Source: Shewanella oneidensis MR-1 (GTDB taxonomy: Bacteria > Pseudomonadota > Gammaproteobacteria > Enterobacterales > Shewanellaceae). From it: 64,000 nt of DNA. Of this stretch, positions 1-10,222 are shown in pieces (positions within the stretch are counted from its first letter, which is position 1; each line of letters starts with the position of its first letter). Both the position numbers and the translations under genes were made by a program. The notes under the pieces were generated by a model. That model was not told where the DNA came from. It saw nothing but the letters and a program-made list of their open reading frames with translations, and did not search any database. The stretch is taken from the NCBI RefSeq assembly GCF_000146165.2, contig NC_004347.2, positions 4,201,029 through 4,265,028 on the forward strand, written 5' to 3'.

Positions 1-806
1 CTATGCATCCCCGCTCCCCAGTTATAACTTTGAGGGCCCCATAATGGTGGCAGAGAGTAAACACCGGCAATCGCTTGGCCTTGACCATCGGCGCCATGGC
101 ACGCTTGGCAATGGGCGACATACACGGCTTTGCCACGTTCGGGTGAGAACGCCAGTTCTGGTTTTGGGATCTCAGGATAACCACGGCCGGGCAGATTCGC
201 GCGTTGCTCCACTGTCATGGCTTTAGCGAGCGCTTCTGGCAGTGGGAAGTCCTCGCGTTTAGCACCTTTCAGCAATTCGGCATCACTTAACTCTGGTACA
301 GGACCATCAAGATTAGCCGCATCCATTAAGCCACCCATCCCCAACCAATAGGCATAGGCCGATAGCGCAACAAGCTCAGGGCTACCTGCTGCAGGAGCTT
401 TGCCGTTCATGGAATAGTTAAAGCAGCCTTGTATCCGCTCTTGAAAGGTATTTACTTTGTCGTCTTTTTTACGATAAGCAGGATACGCAAAATAAGCGCC
501 CCAAACCGGTGACGCATTGGCCTTGCGGCCCGCATCCATATGGCAGTTGGCGCAGTTAAGCTCGTTACCTACATACTTATCCCGAAGCTGCTGGGTATTC
601 ACAAATAGCTGATAACCTAAGCGAACTTTATCACCAAAGGCACCTTCGGGAATCGCGCTTAACGGTCTTGGCGTAAGATAGGCTTGTTCCGGATTTTTAG
701 GGACTGAGGGCAATGGCGCTTGTTTGTCGGGTAACTCTTGCGCCGCTTGTACTTGAGCGGTAAGCACTCCCATGGCGACCAATAATAAGATTGCAGAAGA
801 TTTCAT
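1..806 (-). CDS. tsdA: Thiosulfate dehydrogenase/tetrathionate reductase, diheme cytochrome c (3' end beyond window)
   Basis: Partial: about 268 codons are visible and the frame is still open at base 1. The start is the ATG at 806, followed by a Sec signal peptide (MKSSAILLLVAMGVLTAQ). Heme site 1 is CANCH at residues 85-89, followed by MDAGR. Heme site 2 is CQACH at 233-237. Between them, GCFNYSMNGK places a cysteine at residue 128. In the TsdA family a cysteine in this conserved context is the distal ligand of heme 1, which separates TsdA from ordinary diheme cytochromes. TsdA interconverts thiosulfate and tetrathionate in the periplasm. It lies 10 bp downstream of a cytochrome c4-type gene, matching the tsdBA order known elsewhere. 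The family call is an inference from motifs and context. A generic SoxA-like diheme cytochrome is the alternative. Confidence 0.75.
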   Translation of the reverse strand, partial: MKSSAILLLVAMGVLTAQVQAAQELPDKQAPLPSVPKNPEQAYLTPRPLSAIPEGAFGDKVRLGYQLFVNTQQLRDKYVGNELNCANCHMDAGRKANASPVWGAYFAYPAYRKKDDKVNTFQERIQGCFNYSMNGKAPAAGSPELVALSAYAYWLGMGGLMDAANLDGPVPELSDAELLKGAKREDFPLPEALAKAMTVEQRANLPGRGYPEIPKPELAFSPERGKAVYVAHCQACHGADGQGQAIAGVYSLPPLWGPQSYNWGAGMH

Positions 807-816
807 GGCCGGCTCC

Positions 817-1443
817 TTATTTTATATTCGCAAAGTAATTCGCTAAGGCATCCACCTCGGCGGCGGTTAGCTTGTTAGCCACATTGGCCATCATGCCGTC
901 CACATCTCCTTTACGAGTGCCTGCTTGCCACGCCAACAGTTGCGTCTTGATATAGCTGGCCTGCTGACCCGCTAAACGCGGGAACAAATCGCCACCTAAT
1001 CCAGAGGGGCCATGGCAAGTCACACAAGCGGGTAAGCCACGTGACCAATCGCCTTGGTAAGCTAAGCGTGCGGTATCATCACTAAAGGTGACATGCGTAC
1101 CGCGGAGCACTGGCTTAACCTCGGTTTTAGGTGATTTAGCGGAGAAATAACTCGCCACTTGCTCGATGCCATCACCTTGCAGAGTCATCGCCATCGGCAT
1201 CATGGTCGCGTTTTGGCGCACTCCCGCCTGAAAATGCTGCAATTGGGTGGTGATGTATTCTTTCGAGAGTCCGGCTAAGCGCGGGCCAAGTGGCTCTACG
1301 CCCTCACCTTCAACGCCATGACAACTGACACAGATTTGTCCCGCAGGCGGGATTACAGAGGTATTTGCCATGGCGACAGAGGTCAAGGCACAGCCGCTAA
1401 TGAGCGCGATGCCTTTGGCTAATGTTTTAATTTTATTATTCAT
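817..1443 (-). CDS. tsdB: Diheme cytochrome c4-type protein, probable TsdB electron partner
   Basis: A 208-residue periplasmic cytochrome with an N-terminal signal peptide and two homologous halves. Each half has one heme site: CVSCH at 38-42 and CVTCH at 140-144. Each is followed by the G-x-x-G and 'PRLAGL / PRLAGQ' segments typical of cytochrome c4. The half-and-half layout and length fit the c4 family. Being directly upstream of the TsdA-like gene, and separated by only 10 bp, it probably carries electrons to or from TsdA. Symbol use rests on context: the sequence alone says only cytochrome c4-like. Confidence 0.75.
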   Translation of the reverse strand: MNNKIKTLAKGIALISGCALTSVAMANTSVIPPAGQICVSCHGVEGEGVEPLGPRLAGLSKEYITTQLQHFQAGVRQNATMMPMAMTLQGDGIEQVASYFSAKSPKTEVKPVLRGTHVTFSDDTARLAYQGDWSRGLPACVTCHGPSGLGGDLFPRLAGQQASYIKTQLLAWQAGTRKGDVDGMMANVANKLTAAEVDALANYFANIK

Positions 1444-1634
1444 TTTCTATCCTTGAACAAACCTTGAGTCACACGAAAACGGTTGAAAAACCGCGTTAAC
1501 GGCTAAAACAAGGTCGTTAAAAAAGAGATAATTGAGTGCTGCGTTCCACGTTTAGCCCACACTAAACGCATCAAAACACCATACTCCTCGAGAGAAAGAG
1601 CGACAAGCATTGAAAAAATCTAGCATTAACACTT

Positions 1635-1917
1635 TAGGGCGTGTTGACGTTTCAGGGTTATTTTTGCAGCAATTTGGCGGGCGTTTATGCAAGGCAAAGT
1701 CCGTGCTGTGTAGTTATTCTACATAAACGGACGATAACGCAGCAGAAACGTCAGCCAAATGCTGCCCGAAGGGTTCGTCTGGCAAGCCCTTGCTCTTACT
1801 TTATGTCATAAGAGCAGCTCGTCATTTGAGTAGAATAACGACACATCATTCCTCGTTTCGCGAGCACGTGCTTGCCAGAACGAACAAAATTTAATCTCGA
1901 AACGTCAACACGCCCTA
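1635..1917. mobile_element. MITE-like element, 283 bp, 19-bp perfect terminal inverted repeats, TA ends
   Basis: The left end (1635-1653, TAGGGCGTGTTGACGTTTC) is the exact reverse complement of the right end (1899-1917). Both ends begin with TA, suggesting TA target duplication as in IS630/Tc1-mariner-type mobilisation. The interior codes for nothing recognisable. It contains further imperfect inverted repeats, for example around 1720 against 1830, and 1786-1806 against 1860-1884. A 54-bp internally deleted relative lies at 17316-17369. The right end overlaps the last codon of the neighbouring DUF2955 gene and supplies its TAG stop. Confidence 0.8.
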
Positions 1918-2943
1918 GTAACCAAATCGAGTCGCTTCAAAGCTATTCAATAATTTATGTAGCAGATAACAGAGGAATAAAGTCGCGACTATCGCCACAA
2001 AAATACTGCTCACCCGATACAGGGCACTAAAAATTAAGTCGTTACCTGGGGTTAAATACTGGCCAAACAAAATGCCTAAGGTGGTCATGGCACCAAAGCC
2101 GACACCTGAGCCGCTCGCCTCCTTCACATGGGCCTGCGCAAATAACATTAAGCCAAGCCATAGCAGCGGCACGATAAGGATCAATAAACCCGACCAATCG
2201 TAGAGGAAGAGTTGCACCATCACCCCAAACGACACCCCAAGCAAGGTGCCAACAGCACGTTTACGGGCATAATCCAGTGCCCCATTCCAATGCATGGGGA
2301 ATAGGAGTAGCAAGGTGGTTGCCTGCGCCGACATCGAATCGCGCAGATCGAAAATCTGAAACACTAAAAAGGAGAGAGTCGCAATGCTGGCGCCGAGCAA
2401 GGCCTCGTGGCGCATACGGTGCGGCGCTTTGGGGCCGGGTTGATAGGCAGCGCGAGGCTCCACATCCGGCCAAAGTGCAGTCATTAAATAGGCGATGATG
2501 ACTGATAGCCCTGTCGCCCAAAAGTTACTAAAAATCAGATCATTCAGATCTGTGCCCGGATAGCTGGCAAAGTGCAGCATAATGCTTAAACTCAGCACGC
2601 CATTGGCACCAAAGAGGAACAGACTGCCGCGGGACATCGCCGCAAAACGATACAAAAACAATAGAAAGACCAGCGGTGTCATCAAGCCTGGGTGGCTACC
2701 AAAAAAGCCGCCAAGTAGACCAACCTCTAGCCCCGCCATGGCCGATGACGCCAATAATTGCCTTACCGCATGGCCACTTATCACAGGGACTAAACCCAGT
2801 AATAACATTGGGGTTACGGTAAAAAATACCCCATTACTCCAACCAAATAGCTTACAGAGGGTAAAGCCAATGGTACCGCCTGTGGCAATGCGTAAGCACT
2901 GGCGTAAATCATTGGCAGTTAATGGATTGTGGCGTAACAACAT
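1915..2943 (-). CDS. DUF2955/FUSC-type inner-membrane permease
   Basis: A 342-residue polytopic membrane protein with clusters of hydrophobic helices in two halves, resembling the DUF2955 / fusaric acid resistance (FUSC) permeases that pair with an HlyD-type adaptor. The start chosen is the ATG at 2943, because AAGG lies 8 bases upstream and the adaptor gene ends 16 bases before it. A longer reading to 3009 would overlap the adaptor. The stop codon TAG (1915-1917) is formed by the terminus of the adjacent MITE. Likely role: efflux of aromatic or other small molecules together with the upstream HlyD protein. The substrate cannot be told from sequence. Confidence 0.75.
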   Translation of the reverse strand: MLLRHNPLTANDLRQCLRIATGGTIGFTLCKLFGWSNGVFFTVTPMLLLGLVPVISGHAVRQLLASSAMAGLEVGLLGGFFGSHPGLMTPLVFLLFLYRFAAMSRGSLFLFGANGVLSLSIMLHFASYPGTDLNDLIFSNFWATGLSVIIAYLMTALWPDVEPRAAYQPGPKAPHRMRHEALLGASIATLSFLVFQIFDLRDSMSAQATTLLLLFPMHWNGALDYARKRAVGTLLGVSFGVMVQLFLYDWSGLLILIVPLLWLGLMLFAQAHVKEASGSGVGFGAMTTLGILFGQYLTPGNDLIFSALYRVSSIFVAIVATLFLCYLLHKLLNSFEATRFGY

Positions 2944-2959
2944 GCAAATTGCCTTGATA

Positions 2960-4045
2960 TTAATAGATATAGTGAAGCAGGCTGATAACCTTAATCTGCA
3001 CCTTGGCAAGCAGATTAAACAGGGTATTGTCAGGCAGTAATTGCACTGTGGCGCGTGCCCCTGCGGGTAGGTTATTCATTGCACTGTTGCCTGACTTGCT
3101 GTCATCTAACACTAAGTGCAGTCTTAAGCGCTGCGCATCACGCACCCAGCGATCTGACTCCTGCGGCGCGGCTAAACGGCCATTGGCATCAAACTGCCCC
3201 GCACTCACCCCTGCATCGACACTACTCACTTGGGCGTGATACAAGCGGCCCGGCTCACCATCGAAGGCGATTAATGCGGGATAAGCGGCATTCACACCCC
3301 GTAAGGTTTTTTCGCGAAAATCGGCAATAATATCCAATTTATCAGAAACTAAAGCGAGTAGTGGTTGGCCCACAGCGGCAAAACTGCCCACTTCAAGTTG
3401 CAGGTTGGTCACCACCCCATCTTGGTCGGCACGGATTTGGGTGTAAGACAGATTCAGCTCAGCTTGCGCTAACGCATTCATCGCTTGGCGAACTCTAAGG
3501 TTATCTTCGCCATAGAAACCACGGCTCACTTTAAGCTTTTCAAGGCGAGCATTCGCAGCTAACAAATTCGCCTCGGCGGCGGCCGCATCACTATCGGCTT
3601 GATCGCGCAGTTGCTGCGAAACCCCATGAGTCACATAAAGTGCATCTAAACGTTTGGCCTCACGGCGTTTTTGCTGGGCAGTCGTCGCACTCGCATTGAC
3701 TTCTGCCTTAGCGGCTAAAAGAGAAGCATCAAGCTCCGCATTATCTTGGCGCACTTGTTCTAGGGCCAATTTGGCATGCGATACGGCTAATTCAAAGGGC
3801 GCTGGGTCGACTTGAAACAGTAAATCGCCTTTGGCGACCACTTGGTTATTGTTCACATTAATGCTTTGGATCTTGCCGCTGATCTGCGGAGTCACCTTAG
3901 TCACTACGCGGGTGGCCATAGCCTGCGGGGTTAATGGCATCATAGTGTCGGCAAACATAAAATAGCCAAATACGGCCACAAAACCGAGCATGGCGATTTT
4001 GACCAAACGGGCAAATTGTTGATCCGGTGTCATCTTATTTCTCAC
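2960..4045 (-). CDS. HlyD/EmrA-family membrane-fusion protein
   Basis: About 361 residues. It has one N-terminal transmembrane anchor (residues about 16-33), then a biotinyl-lipoyl-like segment (VTPQISGKIQSINVNNNQVV), a long alpha-helical hairpin with repeated Ala/Glu/Gln, and a second lipoyl half with beta-barrel (DQDGVVTNLQLEVGSF). This is the EmrA/YibH-type adaptor layout for inner-membrane efflux. The longest reading begins with a GTG at 4045 in a GTGA overlap with the MarR stop, which suggests translational coupling. An in-frame ATG at 4033 is an alternative start. It is the middle gene of a marR-hlyD-DUF2955 operon. Confidence 0.85.
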   Translation of the reverse strand: MRNKMTPDQQFARLVKIAMLGFVAVFGYFMFADTMMPLTPQAMATRVVTKVTPQISGKIQSINVNNNQVVAKGDLLFQVDPAPFELAVSHAKLALEQVRQDNAELDASLLAAKAEVNASATTAQQKRREAKRLDALYVTHGVSQQLRDQADSDAAAAEANLLAANARLEKLKVSRGFYGEDNLRVRQAMNALAQAELNLSYTQIRADQDGVVTNLQLEVGSFAAVGQPLLALVSDKLDIIADFREKTLRGVNAAYPALIAFDGEPGRLYHAQVSSVDAGVSAGQFDANGRLAAPQESDRWVRDAQRLRLHLVLDDSKSGNSAMNNLPAGARATVQLLPDNTLFNLLAKVQIKVISLLHYIY

Positions 4046-4515
4046 TCAAGAATATCTGTGCTGTTGGCCAACTTGGCCAAGGCGTTTTCACTAATTAGGC
4101 TAATGATGCGTTCAAACTCGCCAAGCTCAGTGGCGCTAATGCCCGCTAATAATTCACCGCGCACACGGATAATCCGCGCTTCGACTTGCTTTAATACATC
4201 CTTTCCCGCGGGCGTTAGCGAGACGATTCTGGCGCGCTTGTCTTTAGTGCAACAATGACGCTCGACTAAACCTTGTTCCTCTAACTGCCCTAAGGTGCGC
4301 ATTAAAGAAGCCAATTCAATTTCCAGCGCATCCGCCAACACCTTTTGGCTCACGTTATCGCCCAGACGCAATAACTTCCACAATGCGGTCCAGCGAGGAT
4401 GGGTTAACCCAAGTGGGGCTAATTCAACATCTGCCACGGTACGCCACAATCGGTGCAGGCGGCCTAAGTGTTCCGCAAGGGATAACTCCTTTAACCGCTC
4501 GAGTTCTTTATACAT
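4042..4515 (-). CDS. MarR/SlyA-family transcriptional regulator
   Basis: About 157 residues from the ATG at 4515. The core matches SlyA-type winged helix proteins: 'LGLTHPRWTALWKLLRLGDNV' type helix region, the recognition-helix stretch ALEIELASLMRTLGQLEEQG, and the wing CCTKDKRARIVSLTPAG. An upstream ATG at 4548 is rejected as start because it sits inside a TATAAT-like -10 element flanked by two operator palindromes. The gene heads the efflux operon and probably represses itself and the pump genes until a ligand binds. The ligand is unknown. Confidence 0.85.
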   Translation of the reverse strand: MYKELERLKELSLAEHLGRLHRLWRTVADVELAPLGLTHPRWTALWKLLRLGDNVSQKVLADALEIELASLMRTLGQLEEQGLVERHCCTKDKRARIVSLTPAGKDVLKQVEARIIRVRGELLAGISATELGEFERIISLISENALAKLANSTDILE

Positions 4516-4526
4516 GATGCTTATCC

Positions 4527-4575
4527 ATTTACTTAGCCTGCTAAGCATTATACATAGTTAGCAGGCTAAGTAAAT
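4527..4575 (-). promoter_or_regulatory. Double MarR-type operator around the marR promoter
   Basis: Two 18-base arms (4527-4544 and 4558-4575) are perfect inverted copies separated by 13 bases. Each arm contains its own palindrome: TTAGCCTGCTAA at 4533-4544 and TTAGCAGGCTAA at 4558-4569, with centres 25 bp apart. On the minus strand the spacer reads CTATGTATAATGC, containing a TATAAT -10 box (4552-4547). This is what a self-repressing MarR dimer pair would occupy. Binding is inferred. Confidence 0.75.
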
Positions 4576-4734
4576 ATTTTCTGCTCCCAAAAGATCTGTG
4601 CACGCTGCCACGAAATCCGCAAAAAGCCGAAAAACAACTGAAAAAGGTTCACCCGCTCGCAAATATAAAAACTGGTATCTCTATAATATTCAAAAAGATA
4701 TTCAGACAGACATACGGATACTGGGAGGTTTACT

Positions 4735-6639
4735 GTGAAGAATTTAAACATTAGCACTCGGATAGTGTTAGGCATCAGCCTACTGCTATTTGCGGTGATG
4801 AGCTTTATCATGCCGCTGGTGCTATCGGAATTCAGTCGCCAAATAAGGGAGTCTGAACAACGGGAATTACATAAGCTATACGAAACCGCCGTAGCGAATA
4901 TCGTCTCATCGGGACAAAGAGCACAGGCGATGGCAACTTTAATCTCACTCACACCTGAGATCCAAAGCAATTTTGCCGAGCGCGACCGTGAAGCCCTCTT
5001 ACAACGCACTCAACCACTATTTATGCGCCTTAAACAAGATTTTGCGGTGCAGCAATTTCAGTTTCACACCCCGCCCGCCACCTCATTTTTGCGCTTACAT
5101 CGCCCTGAAAAATTTGGCGATGACCTCACCGCGATCCGTAAAACCATTGTCGAAACCAACACCCAAAAACAACCACTCAGCGGCTTAGAATACGGGGTTG
5201 AAGGCTTAGGCATCCGCGGTCTCGTGCCGATGAATTACCAAGGGCAACATACGGGTTCGGTCGAGTTTGGCATGTCATTTGGCCAGCCCTTCTTCGACAA
5301 CTTTAAAAATGCTTACCAAGCAGAAATAACCCTTTTGCTGCCTAAGGACGGTAACTTTGTCCCCTTTGGTGGCACCTTTACCACCGACACCAGCGCCTCA
5401 AGCGAACTCAACAAGGTGATGCAAGGTACTGAAGTGATTCGCACCATCGATTTAGACGGCAAGAGCTACGCCCTATATCGCCATGGGATGCAAGACTACT
5501 CGGGCAAAACCTTTGGTGTGCTGGATATTGCACTGGACAGAAGCCACTCTGAACAAGCTATGTCCGATATTCGCTTTAAACTCATCATGATAGGCTTTAT
5601 TGCCTTCTTAATTGGCACCGCCATTGCTTGGTTTATCGCCAAGAGCATTACCCGCCCGATTGCCGAAACAACCAATGCGCTCAATGACATTGCCGAAGGT
5701 GAAGGCGATTTAACGCGCCGGATTGAAGTGAAGAGTAAAGACGAAATCGCGCAGCTTGCACTCGCCTTTAACCGTTTTGCAGAAAAGATCCACGCGACTG
5801 TTGCTCAAGTCTCTGACTCCACCAGCTTACTGGCGACATCGGCCGAAGAAATGTCCGCCATTACGAATGAAACTCAGCAAATGGCGAAACGGCAACACCT
5901 TGAGACCGAACAAGTCGCCACCGCGATGAATGAAATGGCGGCAACAGTACAAGAAGTTGCCCACAATGCGACTGATGCCGCTGACGCTGCAACCCACGCC
6001 AGCGAGTCAACTGAACATGGTAAGTTGCTGGTTGAAAAGGTCATTTCGACCATTAGTCTGCTGGCGGATGAAATAGCCCATGCAGCTAAAGCCATCAACG
6101 AACTTGAACGCAATACCGCGCAGATTGACTCGGTATTAGTCGTTATCCGTAATATTGCCGATCAAACCAATTTGCTCGCCCTCAATGCCGCCATTGAAGC
6201 TGCCCGTGCGGGTGAACAAGGCCGCGGTTTTGCGGTGGTGGCAGATGAAGTACGTACGCTCGCCAGCCGCACTCAAGCTTCAACCAGCGAAATTCAGCAA
6301 ATGATTGAAGCCTTGCAACATAGCGCCAAATCGACCGTCAGCACCATGAATACCAGTACCGCCACCACGCAAAACTGTGTTTCGCTGGTACACGAGGCGG
6401 GTGAAGCGCTCGAAGCCATTACCCAAGCAGTGTCCACCATTAGCCAAATGAACATTCAAATCGCTAGCGCCGCCAACGAGCAATGTGCTGTGTCGGCGGA
6501 AATCAATAAAAACGTCAATAATATTAATGATATTACGATCAATGCCACCGAGAGTGCCGTGCAAACGGCGCGGGCGGGAGACGAGTTAGCACAGCTGTCG
6601 ATGCGCTTAACCACACTCCTCGCTCAGTTTAGGATTTAA
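4735..6639 (+). CDS. Methyl-accepting chemotaxis protein with periplasmic Cache sensor
   Basis: 634 residues, starting at GTG 4735 with a strong GGGAGG 7 bases upstream. TM1 spans roughly residues 10-32. The periplasmic sensor (about 33-280) contains [20 protein letters not shown], characteristic of the dCache_3 type. TM2 is near 283-303. A HAMP domain (about 304-357) is followed by the cytoplasmic signalling hairpin, with the conserved tip [20 protein letters not shown] near 475-500. There is no C-terminal receptor-tethering pentapeptide. It would signal through CheA/CheW. The ligand is unknown. The gene is monocistronic, ending at a strong terminator shared with the converging metF. Confidence 0.92.
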   Translation: MKNLNISTRIVLGISLLLFAVMSFIMPLVLSEFSRQIRESEQRELHKLYETAVANIVSSGQRAQAMATLISLTPEIQSNFAERDREALLQRTQPLFMRLKQDFAVQQFQFHTPPATSFLRLHRPEKFGDDLTAIRKTIVETNTQKQPLSGLEYGVEGLGIRGLVPMNYQGQHTGSVEFGMSFGQPFFDNFKNAYQAEITLLLPKDGNFVPFGGTFTTDTSASSELNKVMQGTEVIRTIDLDGKSYALYRHGMQDYSGKTFGVLDIALDRSHSEQAMSDIRFKLIMIGFIAFLIGTAIAWFIAKSITRPIAETTNALNDIAEGEGDLTRRIEVKSKDEIAQLALAFNRFAEKIHATVAQVSDSTSLLATSAEEMSAITNETQQMAKRQHLETEQVATAMNEMAATVQEVAHNATDAADAATHASESTEHGKLLVEKVISTISLLADEIAHAAKAINELERNTAQIDSVLVVIRNIADQTNLLALNAAIEAARAGEQGRGFAVVADEVRTLASRTQASTSEIQQMIEALQHSAKSTVSTMNTSTATTQNCVSLVHEAGEALEAITQAVSTISQMNIQIASAANEQCAVSAEINKNVNNINDITINATESAVQTARAGDELAQLSMRLTTLLAQFRI

Positions 6640-6648
6640 GCAAAACAA

Positions 6649-6676
6649 AACGCCGCTAAATAGCGGCGTTTTTTTA
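6649..6676. terminator. Bidirectional terminator between the chemoreceptor gene and metF
   Basis: A 10-bp perfect stem (AACGCCGCTA at 6649-6658, TAGCGGCGTT at 6661-6670) is followed by seven T on the plus strand and preceded by an A-rich stretch, so it can serve both convergent genes. Confidence 0.85.
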
Positions 6677-6687
6677 TGCTGTTAACG

Positions 6688-7689
<1,002 letters not shown>

Positions 7690-7773
7690 GAGAAACTGGC
7701 CGTTAAGTCAAGCCAAAAAATCCCCATTTGTGGTAATTTCTGCCCCATAGATGAGTCTATTTATTCTAGACAA

Positions 7774-7799
7774 TAAAAAAGGACTCAAATGAGTCCTTT
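7774..7799 (-). terminator. Terminator of the metBL transcript
   Basis: On the minus strand an AAAGGACTCA stem pairs with TGAGTCCTTT around a 2-base loop (7780-7799) and runs into a T stretch (7774-7779), 19-44 bases after the metL stop. Confidence 0.8.
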
Positions 7800-7817
7800 A
7801 AGCTTTTGAATTTAAAT

Positions 7818-10211
7818 CTATTCTTGCAGAAGATCGCGGCAGATCTGTGTTAGATCCGATTGTACCGCTGCTGCCGTCACTTCACGGCCCGCACCCGGCC
7901 CACGAATGATCAAAGGATTACCTTGATAGAAGGCTGAGCGGATCACAAACACATTGTCTCCGGGCGTGAGGTTGGCGTAGGGGTGGCTCGCATCAATCCA
8001 CTGTAATCCCACCTCGGCTTTGAGGACTGCGCCGCTATTATCCAAGGAAGCGACATATCTCAGCACCTTGTTTTGTTCCGCCGCTGCGCCATATTGCTGC
8101 AATAATTCATCATCCAGCTCACCGATACGGGCAAGGAATTGCTCCAGCGGAATATCCGCTAAATGAGCAGGCACTAAGGAGCGCAGCTCAATATCCTCAA
8201 GCTCGATTTCTAGGCCGATTTCACGGGCTAAAATCAGCAACTTGCGCTGCATATCGCGGCCAGAAAGATCGTCGCGAGGATCGGGTTCGGTAATCCCTAA
8301 ACCACGCGCTTCAATCACTAATTCCGAGAAGGGTTTGCTGGTATCGTATTTCTCAAACAACCAGCAAAGAGTGCCAGAGAAAATCCCGCCAACAGCTTCA
8401 ACACTATCGCCACTGTTACGCAGATCGTTTAAGGCGTGCTGAATAGGTAAGCCCGCGCCGCAACTGGCGTTATAGCGCCAGAATAAACGGCGATAACCGA
8501 GTTGTTCCTTCAGCTCGCGGTAGAACGGCAGTGGGCCTGAACCCGCCAGTTTGTTCGCGCTGACCATATGGATGCCACGCTCGAAAAACTCTGGGTATTG
8601 CAGAGTTAAACTGGCGCTGGCGCTGATATCTAATGCAATCAGTTCATCACAGTTAAGTTGTTCTAACTGTTCAAATAGATGCTCATACTGCCAAGGTGTT
8701 GCTTCGTTATCGAATTCTTGCTGCCAGCTTTGTAGATCCACCCCCTTAGACTTAATCAGGGCTTTACTGGAAGTGACCAGACCGACTAACTCGACTTGCG
8801 CTTCAAGCTCTTGATTTAACGAGGGAGAAACTGACTTAAACAGCTTCACCCACGCCTCGCCAATATTGCCCACACCCAGCAGCAATACCCCAATACGTTT
8901 GCGCGGGCCAGCGCAGCGGCGATGCACTTTTTGGGTCAGCAGATTAACCTGCGACTGTGGCACTAAGGTCACAAGACTTAAATCACCACTGAACAAGGGC
9001 TTAGCATCGCGGCTCAATAAGCGGGCAAAACTGCGGCGATAATGCTCGGCATCGGCACTCACAAGCGCCACTAAACCGAGTTCGGTATTAATTTGCAGAT
9101 CTCTAATGCCGAGGGCTTCGGCCTGCGCATCCAATAACTTTTGTACTTGTTTTTGGTTTTCAGCGGTATAGGCAAGTTCGAGTCGTTGATGCGCCGATAC
9201 CCAATGTGCCAGTGGCGTTAATCCCGCCTCCACCAATTGATCAAGCAAACTGGCCACATCGCCCGCAATCTTAAAGCCAAATAACACCACGGCATTTAGA
9301 TTGGTCACCACGGGCGCACTCGCTGAGGAACTGTGCGGCGCAATCAGGGTAAAGTCGGTGTGGGAGGCGTAGCTTGAGCGCACAGCCAAGCTCACCTCAG
9401 TGTTAAACAGCGGCTGCAAAGTGCGTGAATGCAACACGGGTGAGCCTAAACGCGCCAAGCGGTCGGCTTCGGCGAGGGACATGCTCTTGAGTAATTTCGC
9501 ATCGTTGATCTTATTCGGGTCAGCGTTAAATACCCCTTCAACGTCGGTCCAAATGGTCACACGCTCAATGTCGGCAAGGCTAGCAATTAAGCTGGCACTA
9601 AAGTCAGAGCCATTGCGGCCAAGCAGCAAGGTATCGCCGCGCTCGTTAGCACAAATAAAACCGGTGATCACTAAGCGCTCGTTAGGGTGGGCCGCCAGTA
9701 AGGCTTGCACTTTGGCGCGGGATTCTTGCACACGGATTTGCGGCACGGCGGCCTCGTCGGCCACAAGAATCGAGCAGGCATCCACATGGCTTGCGGCCAC
9801 ACCCGATTCGCGCAGCAGCGCTGCCATCAGCCGTGCTGACCAACGCTCACCAAAACTCACCACATGGCTAATTTGATAATCATTACGTACATCTAAAGAT
9901 AACAGACTGATTAACTGGGCTTTATCCGTGGTTAAACGCTCACGTAAATCCCGCGCTTGTTCGTTAGATAACAGCTGCTCAATCAAGCCTTGCTGATAGC
10001 TGATAAGGACTTGTAATTCTTCTTGCCATAATTGGTTGCTGTCGCGCAGTGACAACAACTTATATAAAAAGTTAGTGGTTTTACCCGCGGCAGACACCAC
10101 CACCAGATCATCACTGTGGCCATGGGTTAACAGAATATGGGCGACTCGGCGGTAACAATCGGCATCGGCTAAGCTGGAACCACCAAATTTATGTAAGTGA
10201 CAACGTGCCAT
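7818..10211 (-). CDS. metL: Bifunctional aspartokinase II / homoserine dehydrogenase II
   Basis: 797 residues. The N-terminal aspartokinase domain (about 1-290) starts with KFGGSSLAD and contains GRNGSDFSASL and the WTDVEGVFNADP segment. A degenerate regulatory linker follows. The C-terminal homoserine dehydrogenase (about 440-797) has the nucleotide-binding GVGNIGEAW near residue 444 and conserved NKLAGSGPLPFY and GIFSGTLCWLFE blocks. The enzyme performs steps 1 and 3 from aspartate toward homoserine. It is 11 bp downstream of metB, so a metBL operon under MetJ control is expected, as in enterobacteria. Confidence 0.95.
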   Translation of the reverse strand: MARCHLHKFGGSSLADADCYRRVAHILLTHGHSDDLVVVSAAGKTTNFLYKLLSLRDSNQLWQEELQVLISYQQGLIEQLLSNEQARDLRERLTTDKAQLISLLSLDVRNDYQISHVVSFGERWSARLMAALLRESGVAASHVDACSILVADEAAVPQIRVQESRAKVQALLAAHPNERLVITGFICANERGDTLLLGRNGSDFSASLIASLADIERVTIWTDVEGVFNADPNKINDAKLLKSMSLAEADRLARLGSPVLHSRTLQPLFNTEVSLAVRSSYASHTDFTLIAPHSSSASAPVVTNLNAVVLFGFKIAGDVASLLDQLVEAGLTPLAHWVSAHQRLELAYTAENQKQVQKLLDAQAEALGIRDLQINTELGLVALVSADAEHYRRSFARLLSRDAKPLFSGDLSLVTLVPQSQVNLLTQKVHRRCAGPRKRIGVLLLGVGNIGEAWVKLFKSVSPSLNQELEAQVELVGLVTSSKALIKSKGVDLQSWQQEFDNEATPWQYEHLFEQLEQLNCDELIALDISASASLTLQYPEFFERGIHMVSANKLAGSGPLPFYRELKEQLGYRRLFWRYNASCGAGLPIQHALNDLRNSGDSVEAVGGIFSGTLCWLFEKYDTSKPFSELVIEARGLGITEPDPRDDLSGRDMQRKLLILAREIGLEIELEDIELRSLVPAHLADIPLEQFLARIGELDDELLQQYGAAAEQNKVLRYVASLDNSGAVLKAEVGLQWIDASHPYANLTPGDNVFVIRSAFYQGNPLIIRGPGAGREVTAAAVQSDLTQICRDLLQE

Positions 10212-10222
10212 CTATTATTCCT

